DNA of 64,000 bases from Aphanothece hegewaldii CCALA 016 (lineage in GTDB: Bacteria; Cyanobacteriota; Cyanobacteriia; Cyanobacteriales; Microcystaceae). Each line of letters begins with the position of its first letter. The stretch's first letter is position 1. Below, in pieces: positions 44,032 to 53,161 of the stretch. Below the pieces are notes generated by a model that searched no databases, was not told the origin of the DNA, and was given only the letters and a program-made list of their open reading frames with translations. The DNA is taken from NCBI RefSeq assembly GCF_003007785.1, contig NZ_PXOH01000011.1, forward strand, positions 80,178 to 144,177, in the 5' to 3' direction. Made by a program: the position numbers and the translations under genes.

Positions 44032-45621
44032 ATGCTAGTTATTCGTTCATTCACAAATATTGGTAGCAGTTTAGCCTTATTGCTCATTGTCGGACAACAA
44101 GTTACCGCTCAAACTCCGCTATCAGAAGTTGTATCAAATAGCGGCTCAACCAGTCAAACAACAAGTCAAACTCTTCCCCAGACAACCCCAGATCCCGCAC
44201 AAGCAGAAGACTTACTCCCTTTACCCAATAGAAATGATCAAAGCAATAAGTTTGAAAGAGCGCCAAATTATCTAAATCCTAGTGGCAATCCGCTCATTTT
44301 TCCCACTGTACCCGATGAAGTCGATATCAAAACAGTTCAACCCATTAGTTTAAATCAAGCCATTGAATTAGCCTTACAGAATAATAAAGATTTACAGTCG
44401 GCTAGAATACAACTTACACAAAGACAAGAACAACTCACTGAACAAAGAGCTAGACTATTTCCGGCTCTAGATGCACAATTTAATTTTTCTCGTGATTCTA
44501 GTATCAGTGCAGCCCAACAAAATTTACAGCTGAGAAGACAGGCTGAAGCTGCAGGACAGGATTTTGTAGGTATTAATAAAGAGAGTACGAATGCAACGGG
44601 ACAATTAAGCTTAACTTACAATATTTATACTGGAGGAGAAAGAGCAGCCCAACTCAAACGCGCTGAAAGAGAAATAAAACGTCAAAAGCTAGAAGTAGAA
44701 CGAGCAGCCGAAGAAGTTCGCTTTCAAGCAGCAGACAACTATTATCAGTTACAACGGCGAGATGCAGAAGTAGCGATCGCACAAGCTGCCATTGAAGACG
44801 CAACCCAAAGTTTACGGGATGCTCAACTCCTAGAACAAGCGGGACTCGGCACACGTTTTTCTGTACTACAAGCTGAGGTAGATGTAGCACGGGCAAATCA
44901 AGAGTTAACGACAGCTATTTCTAATCAACGCATCGCTAGACGGACTTTAGTTCAGCTTTTAAGTTTAGGTCAAAAAGTCGAATTAACGGCAGCCGATGCC
45001 ATTCGAGAAGCGGGAAACTGGCCTATTTCACTAGAAGAAAGTATTGTTCTAGCTTATAAAAACCGTTCGGAATTAGAACAACAACTCGTAGCACGGGATA
45101 TTGGCGAACAGGATCGTAAAATTGCTCTATCAGAAATTAAACCTAAAGTTGATTTCTCCGCTAACTATGAATATGCTGATAATTTCGACGACGAAATTAG
45201 TGTTGTTGATGGTTATAGTTTTGTGGCGACAGCAAGATGGCGGTTTGTTGATGGTGGTCGAGCTTTCTCACGAGCCAGACAAGCCGATCGTCAAATTGAC
45301 TTAGCTAATAACGAATTTGCTAGAATTCGCAATCAAGTTCGTTTGGAAGTAGAACAATCATACTATCAAATGGTGGCTAACCAAGAAAATATTCAAACCG
45401 CCGCTTTGAGTGTGGAATCTGCGACAGAAAGCCTCAGACTCGCCCGTTTACGCTTCCAAGCAGGCGTTGGAACCCAAACCGATGTTATTAACTCTCAACG
45501 GGATTTAACCGATGCTAGAAGCCGATATTTACAAGCGATCGTCGATTATAATCGTTCCTTAAATGACTTACAACGTTCTGTTAGTAATTGGCCTGATGGT
45601 CGTTTGTTTGAATTACGATAA
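44032..45621 (+). CDS. TolC-family outer membrane efflux/secretion protein
   Basis: 529 residues. Signal peptide (SFTNIGSSLALLLIVGQQVTAQ, about 4-25), a Pro/Ser/Thr-rich stretch, then two OEP repeats: ISLNQAIELALQNNKDLQSARIQL (about 100-125) with long coiled coils, and ISLEESIVLAYKNRSELEQQ (about 327-345) with RLEVEQSYYQMVANQENIQTA. Forms a trimeric outer-membrane duct for type I secretion or efflux. Type I export of the two RTX proteins in this window would need such a duct, but the link is only suggestive. Confidence 0.88.
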   Translation: MLVIRSFTNIGSSLALLLIVGQQVTAQTPLSEVVSNSGSTSQTTSQTLPQTTPDPAQAEDLLPLPNRNDQSNKFERAPNYLNPSGNPLIFPTVPDEVDIKTVQPISLNQAIELALQNNKDLQSARIQLTQRQEQLTEQRARLFPALDAQFNFSRDSSISAAQQNLQLRRQAEAAGQDFVGINKESTNATGQLSLTYNIYTGGERAAQLKRAEREIKRQKLEVERAAEEVRFQAADNYYQLQRRDAEVAIAQAAIEDATQSLRDAQLLEQAGLGTRFSVLQAEVDVARANQELTTAISNQRIARRTLVQLLSLGQKVELTAADAIREAGNWPISLEESIVLAYKNRSELEQQLVARDIGEQDRKIALSEIKPKVDFSANYEYADNFDDEISVVDGYSFVATARWRFVDGGRAFSRARQADRQIDLANNEFARIRNQVRLEVEQSYYQMVANQENIQTAALSVESATESLRLARLRFQAGVGTQTDVINSQRDLTDARSRYLQAIVDYNRSLNDLQRSVSNWPDGRLFELR

Positions 45622-45642
45622 ATTGATGATTGTCGGTAGGGG

Positions 45643-45678
45643 CTTGGTCGCCAAGTACAGACGCGCCATGGCGCGTCT
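45643..45678. repeat. palindromes after tolC-like gene
   Basis: CTTGG-TCG-CCAAG (about 45643-45655) followed by the perfect 20-bp palindrome AGACGCGCCATGGCGCGTCT (45659-45678). Resembles the hairpin arms after hemA; probably a dispersed repeat acting as a terminator. Confidence 0.65.
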
Positions 45679-45763
45679 CTATTACACCATAGTGATACAA
45701 TGTAAAAAAAACTTAATATTATTTAATATTAACTAAGCAAAGGATTGGGGTAGAGATTACAGT

Positions 45764-46060
45764 ATGTCTAATATCACGTTTATTAAAGAAAATAAGCTAG
45801 TTGTAGCGGCTGATGGGGCAAATTTACGGGAAAAAGCCTTACAAAACGGAATTGACATCTATACACTAAAAGGAAAACTGATGAACTGCGGGGGATACGG
45901 TCAATGTGGGACTTGTGTCGTCGAAATAGTCGAAGGATTGGAAAATTTATCCCCAAAAACGCCTTTTGAAAAACGGGTTTTACGGAAAAAACCCCAAACA
46001 TACCGTCTCGCTTGTCAAGCCTTAGTAAATGGACCAATTACTGTTAAAACCAAACCTTAA
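45764..46060 (+). CDS. 2Fe-2S ferredoxin-like protein
   Basis: 98 residues. [11 protein letters not shown] (C-x5-C-x2-C) and RLACQ give the four cluster cysteines of a plant-type [2Fe-2S] ferredoxin, but the first spacing is C-x5-C and a conserved [18 protein letters not shown] tail occurs, so it belongs to the cyanobacterial FdxC/adrenodoxin-like side group rather than PetF. Electron carrier of unknown partner. Upstream of psbM by 85 bp. Confidence 0.85.
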   Translation: MSNITFIKENKLVVAADGANLREKALQNGIDIYTLKGKLMNCGGYGQCGTCVVEIVEGLENLSPKTPFEKRVLRKKPQTYRLACQALVNGPITVKTKP

Positions 46061-46145
46061 TTGTTAAAGGTTGTTATTTAGTCAATTGCCGATGTAATGA
46101 TATTCTAAGAAATGGTTGTTCATCATTATTTCGAGGGGAACTGTC

Positions 46146-46256
46146 ATGCAAGTCAACGATCTTGGATTTATTGCTACCATTTTATTTGTTTTAGTCCCTA
46201 CCGTTTTCTTACTCATTCTCTATATTCAAACCAACAGAGATCAAAGAGAAGGTTAA
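46146..46256 (+). CDS. psbM: photosystem II reaction centre protein M
   Basis: 36 residues, one transmembrane span ([20 protein letters not shown]), starting MQVNDLG and ending QTNRDQREG: the PsbM pattern. It lies at the monomer interface of the PSII dimer. ATG 46146 follows GAGGGGAA. An intrinsic terminator follows at 46292-46329. Too short for usual ORF cut-offs and easily overlooked. Confidence 0.95.
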   Translation: MQVNDLGFIATILFVLVPTVFLLILYIQTNRDQREG

Positions 46257-46291
46257 AATCGTTTAATAATAGTCAAATTATCAACGTGCAA

Positions 46292-46329
46292 GGGGAAAAC
46301 CGACAAATTTGGTTAGCCCCGCTTTTTTT
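46292..46329 (+). terminator. intrinsic terminator after psbM
   Basis: GGGG...ACC pairs with GGT...CCCC (46292-46320), followed by GC and seven T residues (46323-46329). Confidence 0.85.
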
Positions 46330-46419
46330 AGGTTTCTCACGCTTACCACTCAAGACGAACCACCCAAAAATCCGTTAAAGTATAAATAAACGCACTCTCG
46401 ATCGCCTTTAAGCTGTTAT

Positions 46420-47064
46420 ATGACATCTTCATCTTCTTCTATTGCTGTAAGAGAACTTCCCTTATTTCCCCTCCCTGAAGTTGTGTTATTTCCAGGTCGT
46501 CATCTTCCTCTTCACGTTTTTGAATTTCGCTACCGTATTATGATGAATACCATCTTAGAAGAGGATCGCCGTTTCGGTGTGTTAATGGTTGATCCGGTAG
46601 AAGGTGGTATTGCTAAAGTGGGTTGTTGTGCAGAGATTCTACGTTTTCAACGACTACCAGACGATCGCCTAAAAGTTTTGACGGCAGGTCAACAGCGTTT
46701 TAGAGTATTAGAATATACTCGTGAAAAACCCTATCGCGTTGGTTTAGTAGAATGGATTGAAGATCATCCCCCCACCCAAGATTTAAGACCAATTGCCAAA
46801 GAAGTTGATAAACTCTTAAGAGATGTCGTTCATTTATCAGCCAAGTTAACCGATCAAAAGATTGAACTTCCTAACGATTTACCCAATCTTGCCACAGAAC
46901 TATCTTACTGGGTTGCTAGTAACTTGTATGGAGTTGCCAGCGAACAACAAGCATTATTAGAAATGCAAGATACTTTTAAACGCTTAGAAAGAGAAATTGA
47001 AATATTAACCTCTACCCGTAATCATTTAGCCGCTAGAACCGCTTTAAAAGATGCTCTCAAGTGA
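46420..47064 (+). CDS. Lon N-terminal (substrate-binding) domain protein
   Basis: 214 residues. RELPLFPLPEVVLFPGRHLPLHVFEFRYRIM is the Lon-N/PUA-like start; GGIAKVGCCAEILRFQRLPDDRLKVLTAGQQRFRVL continues the barrel; the C-terminus is helical (LLEMQDTFKRLEREIEIL). No ATPase or protease domain. Similar proteins exist across cyanobacteria; function unknown. Convergent with pheA, stops 5 bp apart. Confidence 0.9.
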   Translation: MTSSSSSIAVRELPLFPLPEVVLFPGRHLPLHVFEFRYRIMMNTILEEDRRFGVLMVDPVEGGIAKVGCCAEILRFQRLPDDRLKVLTAGQQRFRVLEYTREKPYRVGLVEWIEDHPPTQDLRPIAKEVDKLLRDVVHLSAKLTDQKIELPNDLPNLATELSYWVASNLYGVASEQQALLEMQDTFKRLEREIEILTSTRNHLAARTALKDALK

Positions 47065-47069
47065 TTTAA

Positions 47070-47933
47070 TTACAGTTCAGATAAGATTGAGGGTGATATA
47101 GGCGTAACACAATACTGTCCAAAAATCTTGATAATTTCAGTATGAGTGGCTAATTCGCTTAAGGCTTCTTGGGTGAGGGTATGATCATATTGAATCTCAA
47201 GATCGATAAAAAATAAATATTCTCCAAGCGATCGCCGTGTTGGACGCGACTCAATACGCGATAAGTTTATCTCTTTACTGGCAAAAACTTGTAAGGGTTT
47301 CACCAACGCACCTGGAACATTTGCGGGTACACTAAAGCCCAAAGAAATCTTATTTCCCACCGTACTAGGTGTTAAACCCACCACCCAAAAACGCGTACAG
47401 TTATCGGGATAGTCATTAATATTGGTGGCTAAAACTGGTAAATCATAGAGTTTAGCAGCCCTAGGCGATGCGATCGCTCCAGATGTCGGATCTTGATTAA
47501 TCTCTGATAACGCTTCTGTCGTCGAATTAGTCGGAATTAACTTGACTTTTGGCAGAAAATGTGTTAGCCAGCGTTGACATTGTGCTAAAGCTTGCGGATG
47601 AGAGTAAACCGTTTTTAGTCCTTGTAGCGATGTTCCGCGAGAAAGAAACACATGAGAAATCGGTAAAACTAACTCTTGTTGAATGTTCAGTTGTTCGAGT
47701 TGCCACAGCGTATCTAAGGTAATCGTAACACTTCCCTCGGTCGAGTTTTCCACTGGTGCAATTGCCAAATTGGCCTCTTTTGTTGCGGCAGCCTGTATGG
47801 TTTGAGCAATACTTGGATAAGGATGTAAGATAATTTCTTCATTCATTGTATCCGCTAAAAAACGAGCGTAGGCTAAAGCTGCGGTTTCCGAATTCGTTCC
47901 TATTGGGCCAAGATATGCAAGCGAAATCGCCAT
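47070..47933 (-). CDS. pheA: prephenate dehydratase
   Basis: Converts prephenate to phenylpyruvate in phenylalanine synthesis. 287 residues: PDT domain (SLAYLGPIGTNSETAALAY, LAIAPVENSTEGSVTITLD, DNCTRFWVVG with the catalytic T-R-F) and C-terminal ACT domain (GALVKPLQVFASKEINLSRIESRPTRRSLGEYLFFIDLE), which mediates feedback inhibition through ESRP. No chorismate mutase fusion. It ultimately uses the shikimate flux started by the DAHP synthase at 1-684. Confidence 0.95.
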   Translation of the reverse strand: MAISLAYLGPIGTNSETAALAYARFLADTMNEEIILHPYPSIAQTIQAAATKEANLAIAPVENSTEGSVTITLDTLWQLEQLNIQQELVLPISHVFLSRGTSLQGLKTVYSHPQALAQCQRWLTHFLPKVKLIPTNSTTEALSEINQDPTSGAIASPRAAKLYDLPVLATNINDYPDNCTRFWVVGLTPSTVGNKISLGFSVPANVPGALVKPLQVFASKEINLSRIESRPTRRSLGEYLFFIDLEIQYDHTLTQEALSELATHTEIIKIFGQYCVTPISPSILSEL

Positions 47934-48104
47934 AAACAGTGATCATGAGTCGATAATACTTTACTTTACTCCTTAATGTAGGTCATGGGAACCGAGCAAA
48001 GTATTTACTTCCTAAGTTTCCTTGCTTTTCTAACCTTTGACTTTTGTTATTACATAATTGATTGGACTACGATAAGCATTAGGGTAGGATTGACTGAAAA
48101 AATC

Positions 48105-48281
48105 ATGAAAGGTTTAATTATTCCGTCTCTTGTTATACTAGCTACAGGTTTTGTAGTAGAGATGGTTTCGGCTGACCCAAATCGAGAAGCTACTACAGCC
48201 GAATGCAATCAAGTCGTACAAGTGATCAAAAATAAAAACTGTAGGGATGTCGATCGATATCAATCTAACAAAATATATTAA
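48105..48281 (+). CDS. small secreted protein candidate, unknown
   Basis: 58 residues from ATG 48105: hydrophobic start GLIIPSLVILATGFVVEMVSA looks like a signal peptide (cut after about residue 23), then TAECNQVVQVIKNKNCRDVDRY with two cysteines. A longer version from ATG 47985 would add an unlikely hydrophobic segment. Tail-to-tail with grrM with no gap (stop ends at 48281, grrM stop begins at 48282). Existence as a gene is probable, not certain. Confidence 0.5.
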   Translation: MKGLIIPSLVILATGFVVEMVSADPNREATTAECNQVVQVIKNKNCRDVDRYQSNKIY

Positions 48282-49451
48282 TTAACTGACTGGTTCATTT
48301 AATAGTAAAGTTTCCAATCGATCGAGAATCAGATCAGTAACACACTTAACTCGATAAAGACAAGCATTTGTCTGGGTTGAGCGAAACGTTCCATTCTCCC
48401 AGTATTTATTACTACCCGCGCCCCCTCCACAAACACCAAAATAGGGACAAGTTTCTCGACAAGCTATCACTCCTGCTTGCATATCCTGATAAACGCGCCA
48501 GAATTTTTCTGTATAACAAGCTGACTCAAAGGAACTCGAAAGAACATTGCCGAAAATAAAATCGCCGTAAGTTTCCGTTTTTACCGAAAGTAACTCAGGA
48601 TCAAATGTAGAAAAATTCCCTTGATGATCGATATTAATAATCATAAAAGGACGATTCATATCAGTATGATTTAAGCGATCGTCTGCATAAATAAGACTAC
48701 AAAGGGTTTCAAATTCCCTAAGTTTAAACTTTCCTTCAGTTGCCGTTACTAACTCCCAAAACCTCGCCATAAACGCACGATAACGCTGTTCTATTCCAGA
48801 TTGATTGAGAGAAGAAATCGGATGAACTCCCTCGCTTTCTTCCATATTAAACCCGACATCAGTAATTCCGTTTTCCCAGAAAAAATTAAAAATTTCATCA
48901 GGATAATTTAAGGAATCTTCAGTTAAAACAGCGATCGCATGAACATCAATCTCGTGTTTTTGCAGGAACGAAATCCCGCGTAAAGTGCTCCCATGACTTC
49001 CTAAACCTTTTCGGGTTTTCCGATGCGCGTCATGAAGAAAAGCCGGTCCATCGATACTAACCCCGACATAAACCGAATGTTTCTTAAACAGATCGCACCA
49101 AGCATCATTAATTAACGTAGCGTTCGTTTGTACAGAGTGGCAAAAACCGTAACCCTTGGTATTATATTGGTGGCTCATCGATTCGATCAAGGCGAAAGCG
49201 GATTCATAAAAGTTAACAGGAACGGCTAACGGTTCCCCTGCGTGCCAACAGATCGTAAAATCATCTTCTAAAAAACGGCTTGTAAAAATTGCCTTGAAAA
49301 TCGGTTCGATCAACTCTAACGATAAAGTGTTTTTTAAATGACGATCGGGCAAATAACAGTAATCACAATTAAGATTACAAAAAGATGTCGGTTGAACGAC
49401 CACTAAAGCGATCGGTCCAAAATCCGACCAATTTAATACAGGCTTACTCAT
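48282..49451 (-). CDS. grrM: cyclophane-forming radical SAM/SPASM maturase GrrM
   Basis: 389 residues. The radical SAM cluster motif is C25-x3-C29-x2-C32 (SFCNLNCDYC), with GEPL and GVSIDGP further on. The C-terminal SPASM region has CRETCPYFGVCGGGAGSNKYW and a late CLYRVKC, auxiliary iron-sulfur ligands. Members of the GrrM/OscB family crosslink aromatic side chains to Asn/other residues in three-residue motifs (cyclophane, triceptide). It follows grrA by 4 bp on the same strand, as in known Grr clusters. Confidence 0.92.
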   Translation of the reverse strand: MSKPVLNWSDFGPIALVVVQPTSFCNLNCDYCYLPDRHLKNTLSLELIEPIFKAIFTSRFLEDDFTICWHAGEPLAVPVNFYESAFALIESMSHQYNTKGYGFCHSVQTNATLINDAWCDLFKKHSVYVGVSIDGPAFLHDAHRKTRKGLGSHGSTLRGISFLQKHEIDVHAIAVLTEDSLNYPDEIFNFFWENGITDVGFNMEESEGVHPISSLNQSGIEQRYRAFMARFWELVTATEGKFKLREFETLCSLIYADDRLNHTDMNRPFMIINIDHQGNFSTFDPELLSVKTETYGDFIFGNVLSSSFESACYTEKFWRVYQDMQAGVIACRETCPYFGVCGGGAGSNKYWENGTFRSTQTNACLYRVKCVTDLILDRLETLLLNEPVS

Positions 49452-49455
49452 CTTT

Positions 49456-49860
49456 TTAACGACGATTTAAAAAACCGCCCCCCGGTCGAACATTACCAAA
49501 ACCGCCCCCATTAAGCCAACCTGGACGGAAATTATTAAAACCACCAAAATCAGACCAACCATTTCCCCAAGGTCGAGCATTAGCAAAACTTCCACGAGAT
49601 CCGTCAGCCCATCCCCCTACACGACTATTCACCCAACCTCTATTTCCTCTACCGTCGCCCCATCCAAAAGCTTGTAGAGTGGGATCTTCCGATGGATTCG
49701 GCAGTTGCTCGATCCGTTCTCGCATGGCAGAGGAAAGACGGCTTAAACGTGCTTCGATCGTCGTTGGTTGCTCTGTAGTTGCCTGTGCGGTAGAGGGAAT
49801 ATTCAAGGCGGCTATAACGAGAAGAAAACCAACTAAACCCGTTTTATTAGTAATATTCAT
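49456..49860 (-). CDS. grrA: GrrA/OscA-type precursor of a radical SAM-modified peptide
   Basis: 134 residues from ATG 49860. Signal peptide at 1-27 (LVGFLLVIAALNIPSTAQA). A helical leader (IEARLSRLSSAMRERIEQLP, about 35-54) precedes a Gly-rich core with seven W/F-x-N motifs: WVN 76, FAN 92, WGN 98, FNN 108, WLN 115, FGN 121 and FLN 130. These are the acceptor pattern of GrrM-type enzymes (three-residue cyclophanes). The signal peptide suggests export of the modified product. A longer start at 49896 overlaps grrP and is less likely. Confidence 0.9.
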   Translation of the reverse strand: MNITNKTGLVGFLLVIAALNIPSTAQATTEQPTTIEARLSRLSSAMRERIEQLPNPSEDPTLQAFGWGDGRGNRGWVNSRVGGWADGSRGSFANARPWGNGWSDFGGFNNFRPGWLNGGGFGNVRPGGGFLNRR

Positions 49861-49873
49861 TTTATCTATCCTG

Positions 49874-50773
49874 TTATTTGCTTGTTTTCGGGTCAATTTG
49901 AGCGTGTTCGATAATAGTAAAGCTAAAAAATCCTTTTAGGAGATCTGGGGGAATGGGTACAAGTCCATCTGCACCAAACCAGCGATCGATCTTCGCAACG
50001 GTGGGGGCATCTTCAGTAACGTAGTCTTGCATCATCTTGACGATCGAATAATTGACCAGATCAAGAAAAGTAGAATTATTTTCGGGAACCATACAAGCTA
50101 CCCCAAAACGAGCGTAAGGCTCTTCTGGAACCATCTTATAATCTTTTGGATTTTCTCGGAGGATGCTTCCTGCTAGGGTTACGCTATCTCCTGCGATCGC
50201 ATCGACTCTATTACTTTTGAGGGCTTCTATTCCCTCCTCTACCGTCTCGTAGGTGGTGGTAATAGTAACCTTCGGCTGTACTAATTTTAAAACATTCTCA
50301 GCGACGGAATTCCGAACAACGGCGATCCGCTTACCTATTAAAGATTCTGGAGTGGATAGATCGACTCCTTGTTTAGTTAACAAACGAATGCCAGAAATAG
50401 CGTAACTGGTGGAAAAATCGACGATTTTCGCCCGTTCCCAAGTGAATGCCGTATCACAAGAAATATCGATCTCGCCGCTACGAAGTAGATTAATTCTTTG
50501 TCCTGGGTCGTTTGCTTCGATCATCTGTATGGTAACAGTCCGACCGAGGTTTGTCTGTAGGTTTTCTCTCACTCTTTCGAGAAGATCGATCGAGTAACCG
50601 ACTAATTCTCCTTTATCGTTGATGTATGAATAGGGGATCGCATCAAAGCGTGTTCCTACTGTTAAAAATCCCGTACGTGCCACCTTTTCGACTACCGTTT
50701 CTGCCTGTACTAGACTCGGCAACAAGAACGGTAACAATAAGCCAAACCAAGCCATCTGTAGTGTTTTTTTCAT
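49874..50773 (-). CDS. grrP: GrrP: periplasmic solute-binding-like protein of the Grr cluster
   Basis: 299 residues. Signal peptide (TLQMAWFGLLLPFLLPSLVQA), then a type II periplasmic binding fold: GFLTVGTRFDAIPYSYINDKGELVGYSIDLLERV, LRSGEIDISCDTAFTWERAKIVDFSTSYAISG, IAVVRNSVAENVL and LKSNRVDAIAGDSVTLA. No permease or ATPase gene is adjacent, matching the orphan binding protein (GrrP) that accompanies grrA-grrM. It probably binds an amino-acid-like ligand or the peptide product. First gene of the grrPAM operon. Confidence 0.88.
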   Translation of the reverse strand: MKKTLQMAWFGLLLPFLLPSLVQAETVVEKVARTGFLTVGTRFDAIPYSYINDKGELVGYSIDLLERVRENLQTNLGRTVTIQMIEANDPGQRINLLRSGEIDISCDTAFTWERAKIVDFSTSYAISGIRLLTKQGVDLSTPESLIGKRIAVVRNSVAENVLKLVQPKVTITTTYETVEEGIEALKSNRVDAIAGDSVTLAGSILRENPKDYKMVPEEPYARFGVACMVPENNSTFLDLVNYSIVKMMQDYVTEDAPTVAKIDRWFGADGLVPIPPDLLKGFFSFTIIEHAQIDPKTSK

Positions 50774-51064
50774 ACTTAAGTGACTTTTCTCTTACTTTCT
50801 GTAACTATAGCTGAACTGTGAAGAGCGATCGTGTATTGCTCAACATTTTTTAGTTATTGCTTGCTCAACGTTTTGGCTATTTTGTCAAATAAATTTAAGA
50901 AAAGTACAATATATCAGTCAAAATTCTTTAAAAAACAAAATATTTACCGAAATAATCCAAAAAGCAGTATGATGACGAAAGTTTAATGCAAAAAATCTTT
51001 AAGAATTGTAAAATAAGATTAATATAAGCAAAGAATCTGAGAACACTAGCTTAAAAAACTGTCT
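50774..51064. other. intergenic region between grrP and DUF1997 gene
   Basis: 291 bp between divergent genes, A+T-rich, with no recognised gene or RNA. Contains a GAGCGATCGTG segment resembling a degenerate HIP1 site. Confidence 0.35.
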
Positions 51065-51643
51065 ATGGAAGTTCGTTTTACAGCCTCAGAATCAGTAGAA
51101 ATACAGGTTGAGGAACAAACCAGACCCATTCAGCATTATCTAAGACAACCACAACGTCTAGTAAATGCGATCGCTGATCCTAAGTTAATGGAAGCTTTAT
51201 CAGAAGACTTGTTTTTACTGAAAATGCGTCCTCTTAATTTCATGGACATTTATCATTTTCAGCCGACTGTAATCTTAAAAGTATGGTCAACCCCAAAAGG
51301 AACACTCTATCTACAATCTCAAAGTTGCGAGATTCGTGGGATTGATTATATCAATAACCGCTTTTTCTTAAATGTTACTGGGATTCTATCACCCCAACAG
51401 CGTCAAGAGCAAACCTATTTAGTCGGAAGAGCGGACTTAGAGGTTAAAGTTGCGTTACCCCCGGCACTATGGTTAACACCAAAACCTTTATTAGAAGTGG
51501 CTGGAAATGGACTACTCAAAAGTGTTTTAGTTAGAATTAAACAAAGAATACTCAGTCATCTTTTAAACGACTATCAGCAGTGGACAAAAGATGAGCCATT
51601 ACTGGAAAGCTTACCCGCACAAACTTTACCTGTTCTAGAATAA
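51065..51643 (+). CDS. DUF1997 family protein
   Basis: 192 residues. The segment IQHYLRQPQRLVNAIADPKLMEALSEDLFLLKMRPLNFMDIYHFQPTVILKVW (about 22-75) and SQSCEIRGIDYINNRFFLNVTGIL then GNGLLKSVLVRIKQRILSHLLNDYQQW match DUF1997, found in cyanobacteria and plastids. No membrane span. Function unknown. Followed by an apparent partner gene 19 bp downstream. Confidence 0.88.
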   Translation: MEVRFTASESVEIQVEEQTRPIQHYLRQPQRLVNAIADPKLMEALSEDLFLLKMRPLNFMDIYHFQPTVILKVWSTPKGTLYLQSQSCEIRGIDYINNRFFLNVTGILSPQQRQEQTYLVGRADLEVKVALPPALWLTPKPLLEVAGNGLLKSVLVRIKQRILSHLLNDYQQWTKDEPLLESLPAQTLPVLE

Positions 51644-51662
51644 GTTTACAGCATAAGTTGAT

Positions 51663-52277
51663 ATGCCCTATAGTCAGTTTACTTCTGTTGGTAAAGTCAA
51701 GGAAACATTTCAGTTGAGAACGATAGAAGGTGTTCGTTTTTTACCAGAACTTGAGCCTATTACACCTTCTGAAACGCTCTTAAATTATTTAGCTGAAAGT
51801 CTCCCTGTAGCAATTGCGACAGGCAGTGAAAAAGCTCGGAGTGAAGGCATTGTTTATCCTGTTTTATTAGAAGTTCGACGTTTGCTGAACCGTGAAATTA
51901 GCCTCTTTTCAGGTGAAGATTTTACCGTTGATGAAAGTGTTGGACTTAATGGCGTATGTGACTTTCTTCTGTCTCGCTCTCCAGAGCAATTAGATATTGA
52001 AACTCCTGCTGTGATTATTATTGAGGCAAAAAAAGCGGATCTTAAATCAGGGTTAGGACAGTGTATCGCTTCTATGATTGCGGCTCAACGCTTTAATGAA
52101 GCTAAAAACCGAAGCATTCCCACAATTTACGGCAGCGTCAGCAACGGTTCTCAATGGCGATTTATACAACTACAAGGTTCTATTGTAACGATCGATCTAG
52201 CTGATTATCCTCTACCACCTGTTGACCAAATTCTCGCTTTTCTCGTATTTATGGCGCAAAATTGTGCATTAAATTAG
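51663..52277 (+). CDS. PD-(D/E)XK-like conserved cyanobacterial protein
   Basis: 204 residues. The pattern GVCDFLLSRSPEQLDIETPAVIIIEAKKADLKSGLGQC resembles a D ... E-x-K nuclease core. IVYPVLLEVRRLLNREISLFSGEDFTVDES precedes it; NRSIPTIYGSVSNGSQWRFIQL follows. This family is common in cyanobacteria and annotated as hypothetical. It may be a nuclease-related or degenerate fold; activity unproven. Confidence 0.65.
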   Translation: MPYSQFTSVGKVKETFQLRTIEGVRFLPELEPITPSETLLNYLAESLPVAIATGSEKARSEGIVYPVLLEVRRLLNREISLFSGEDFTVDESVGLNGVCDFLLSRSPEQLDIETPAVIIIEAKKADLKSGLGQCIASMIAAQRFNEAKNRSIPTIYGSVSNGSQWRFIQLQGSIVTIDLADYPLPPVDQILAFLVFMAQNCALN

Positions 52278-52423
52278 CTCAATTACTTTTTGATAATTGG
52301 GATCACTTCCTCTTTTGTATTGTCTTCTCTGCTGCTTGAGGAGATTTATTAAGAGCGAATTGGAGACAAATAAGTTATATTAAGATAATCAAATCTTAAA
52401 TTTTTCTTAAGCTTAAGCAATAA

Positions 52424-53161
52424 ATGACGCTGCTCATCCTTGCGTTAGCCAGTTGTACGGGTTGTTTTTTGAGTACCCTTGCAGGTGGTGGTAGTCCTCT
52501 GATTCTAATTCCAGTTTTAGGCATCTTTCTCGACTCATCGGCTATACCTCCCGTCATTACGGTTGGTATGTTTATTGGCAATAGTCAACGTTCTTATTTA
52601 TATTGGAATAATATAGATTGGACGATGACTCGATGGTATTTACCAGGTGCGATCGTTGGTTCGGTGATCGGTGCCTTTATTTTTACTAAAATACAGTTTG
52701 AATGGTTATCTTTAGTCTTTGGCATCCTCTTAATCTTATCGACGCTTAGTTATATTGGCAAAGGTACCAAACCTAGATTTCAAGTACAAGCTTGGCACTT
52801 TCTCCCCGCAGGAATGATTTATGCTTTCTTATCGGGTTTAGTCGGCAGTATGGGGCCAATTTTAAACCCATTTTATCTAAATTACGGACTCGATAAAGAA
52901 GATCTCATCGCTACCAAAGCCTTTCATATGATTATTGTCCATTTTGTGAAAATAATTGCTTATATTGCTTTTGGAGTTATGACAAGACCTAATTGGGGTT
53001 ATGGGATATTATTGGGATTAGCCGCATTACCGGGTAATTGGTTCGGACAAAAAATATTAAACCAAATGAACCCCCAACAATTTCGCCAAATGGTCATAAG
53101 TTTTGTTGGAGTCAGTGGCATGATCTTAGTATGGGAACAAAGACACGTCTTTTTACCTTAA
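52424..53161 (+). CDS. sulfite exporter TauE/SafE family membrane protein
   Basis: 245 residues with about seven or eight membrane spans. LAGGGSPLILIPVLGIF (about 20-36), GAIVGSVIGAFIFTKI, FLSGLVGSMGPILNPFYL and NWFGQKILNQMNPQQFRQMVISFVGVSGMILV fit TauE/SafE (DUF81). It probably transports an organosulfur or sulfite/organic anion. Its 3' end overlaps that of the convergent CruA-type gene by 9 bp. Confidence 0.88.
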   Translation: MTLLILALASCTGCFLSTLAGGGSPLILIPVLGIFLDSSAIPPVITVGMFIGNSQRSYLYWNNIDWTMTRWYLPGAIVGSVIGAFIFTKIQFEWLSLVFGILLILSTLSYIGKGTKPRFQVQAWHFLPAGMIYAFLSGLVGSMGPILNPFYLNYGLDKEDLIATKAFHMIIVHFVKIIAYIAFGVMTRPNWGYGILLGLAALPGNWFGQKILNQMNPQQFRQMVISFVGVSGMILVWEQRHVFLP

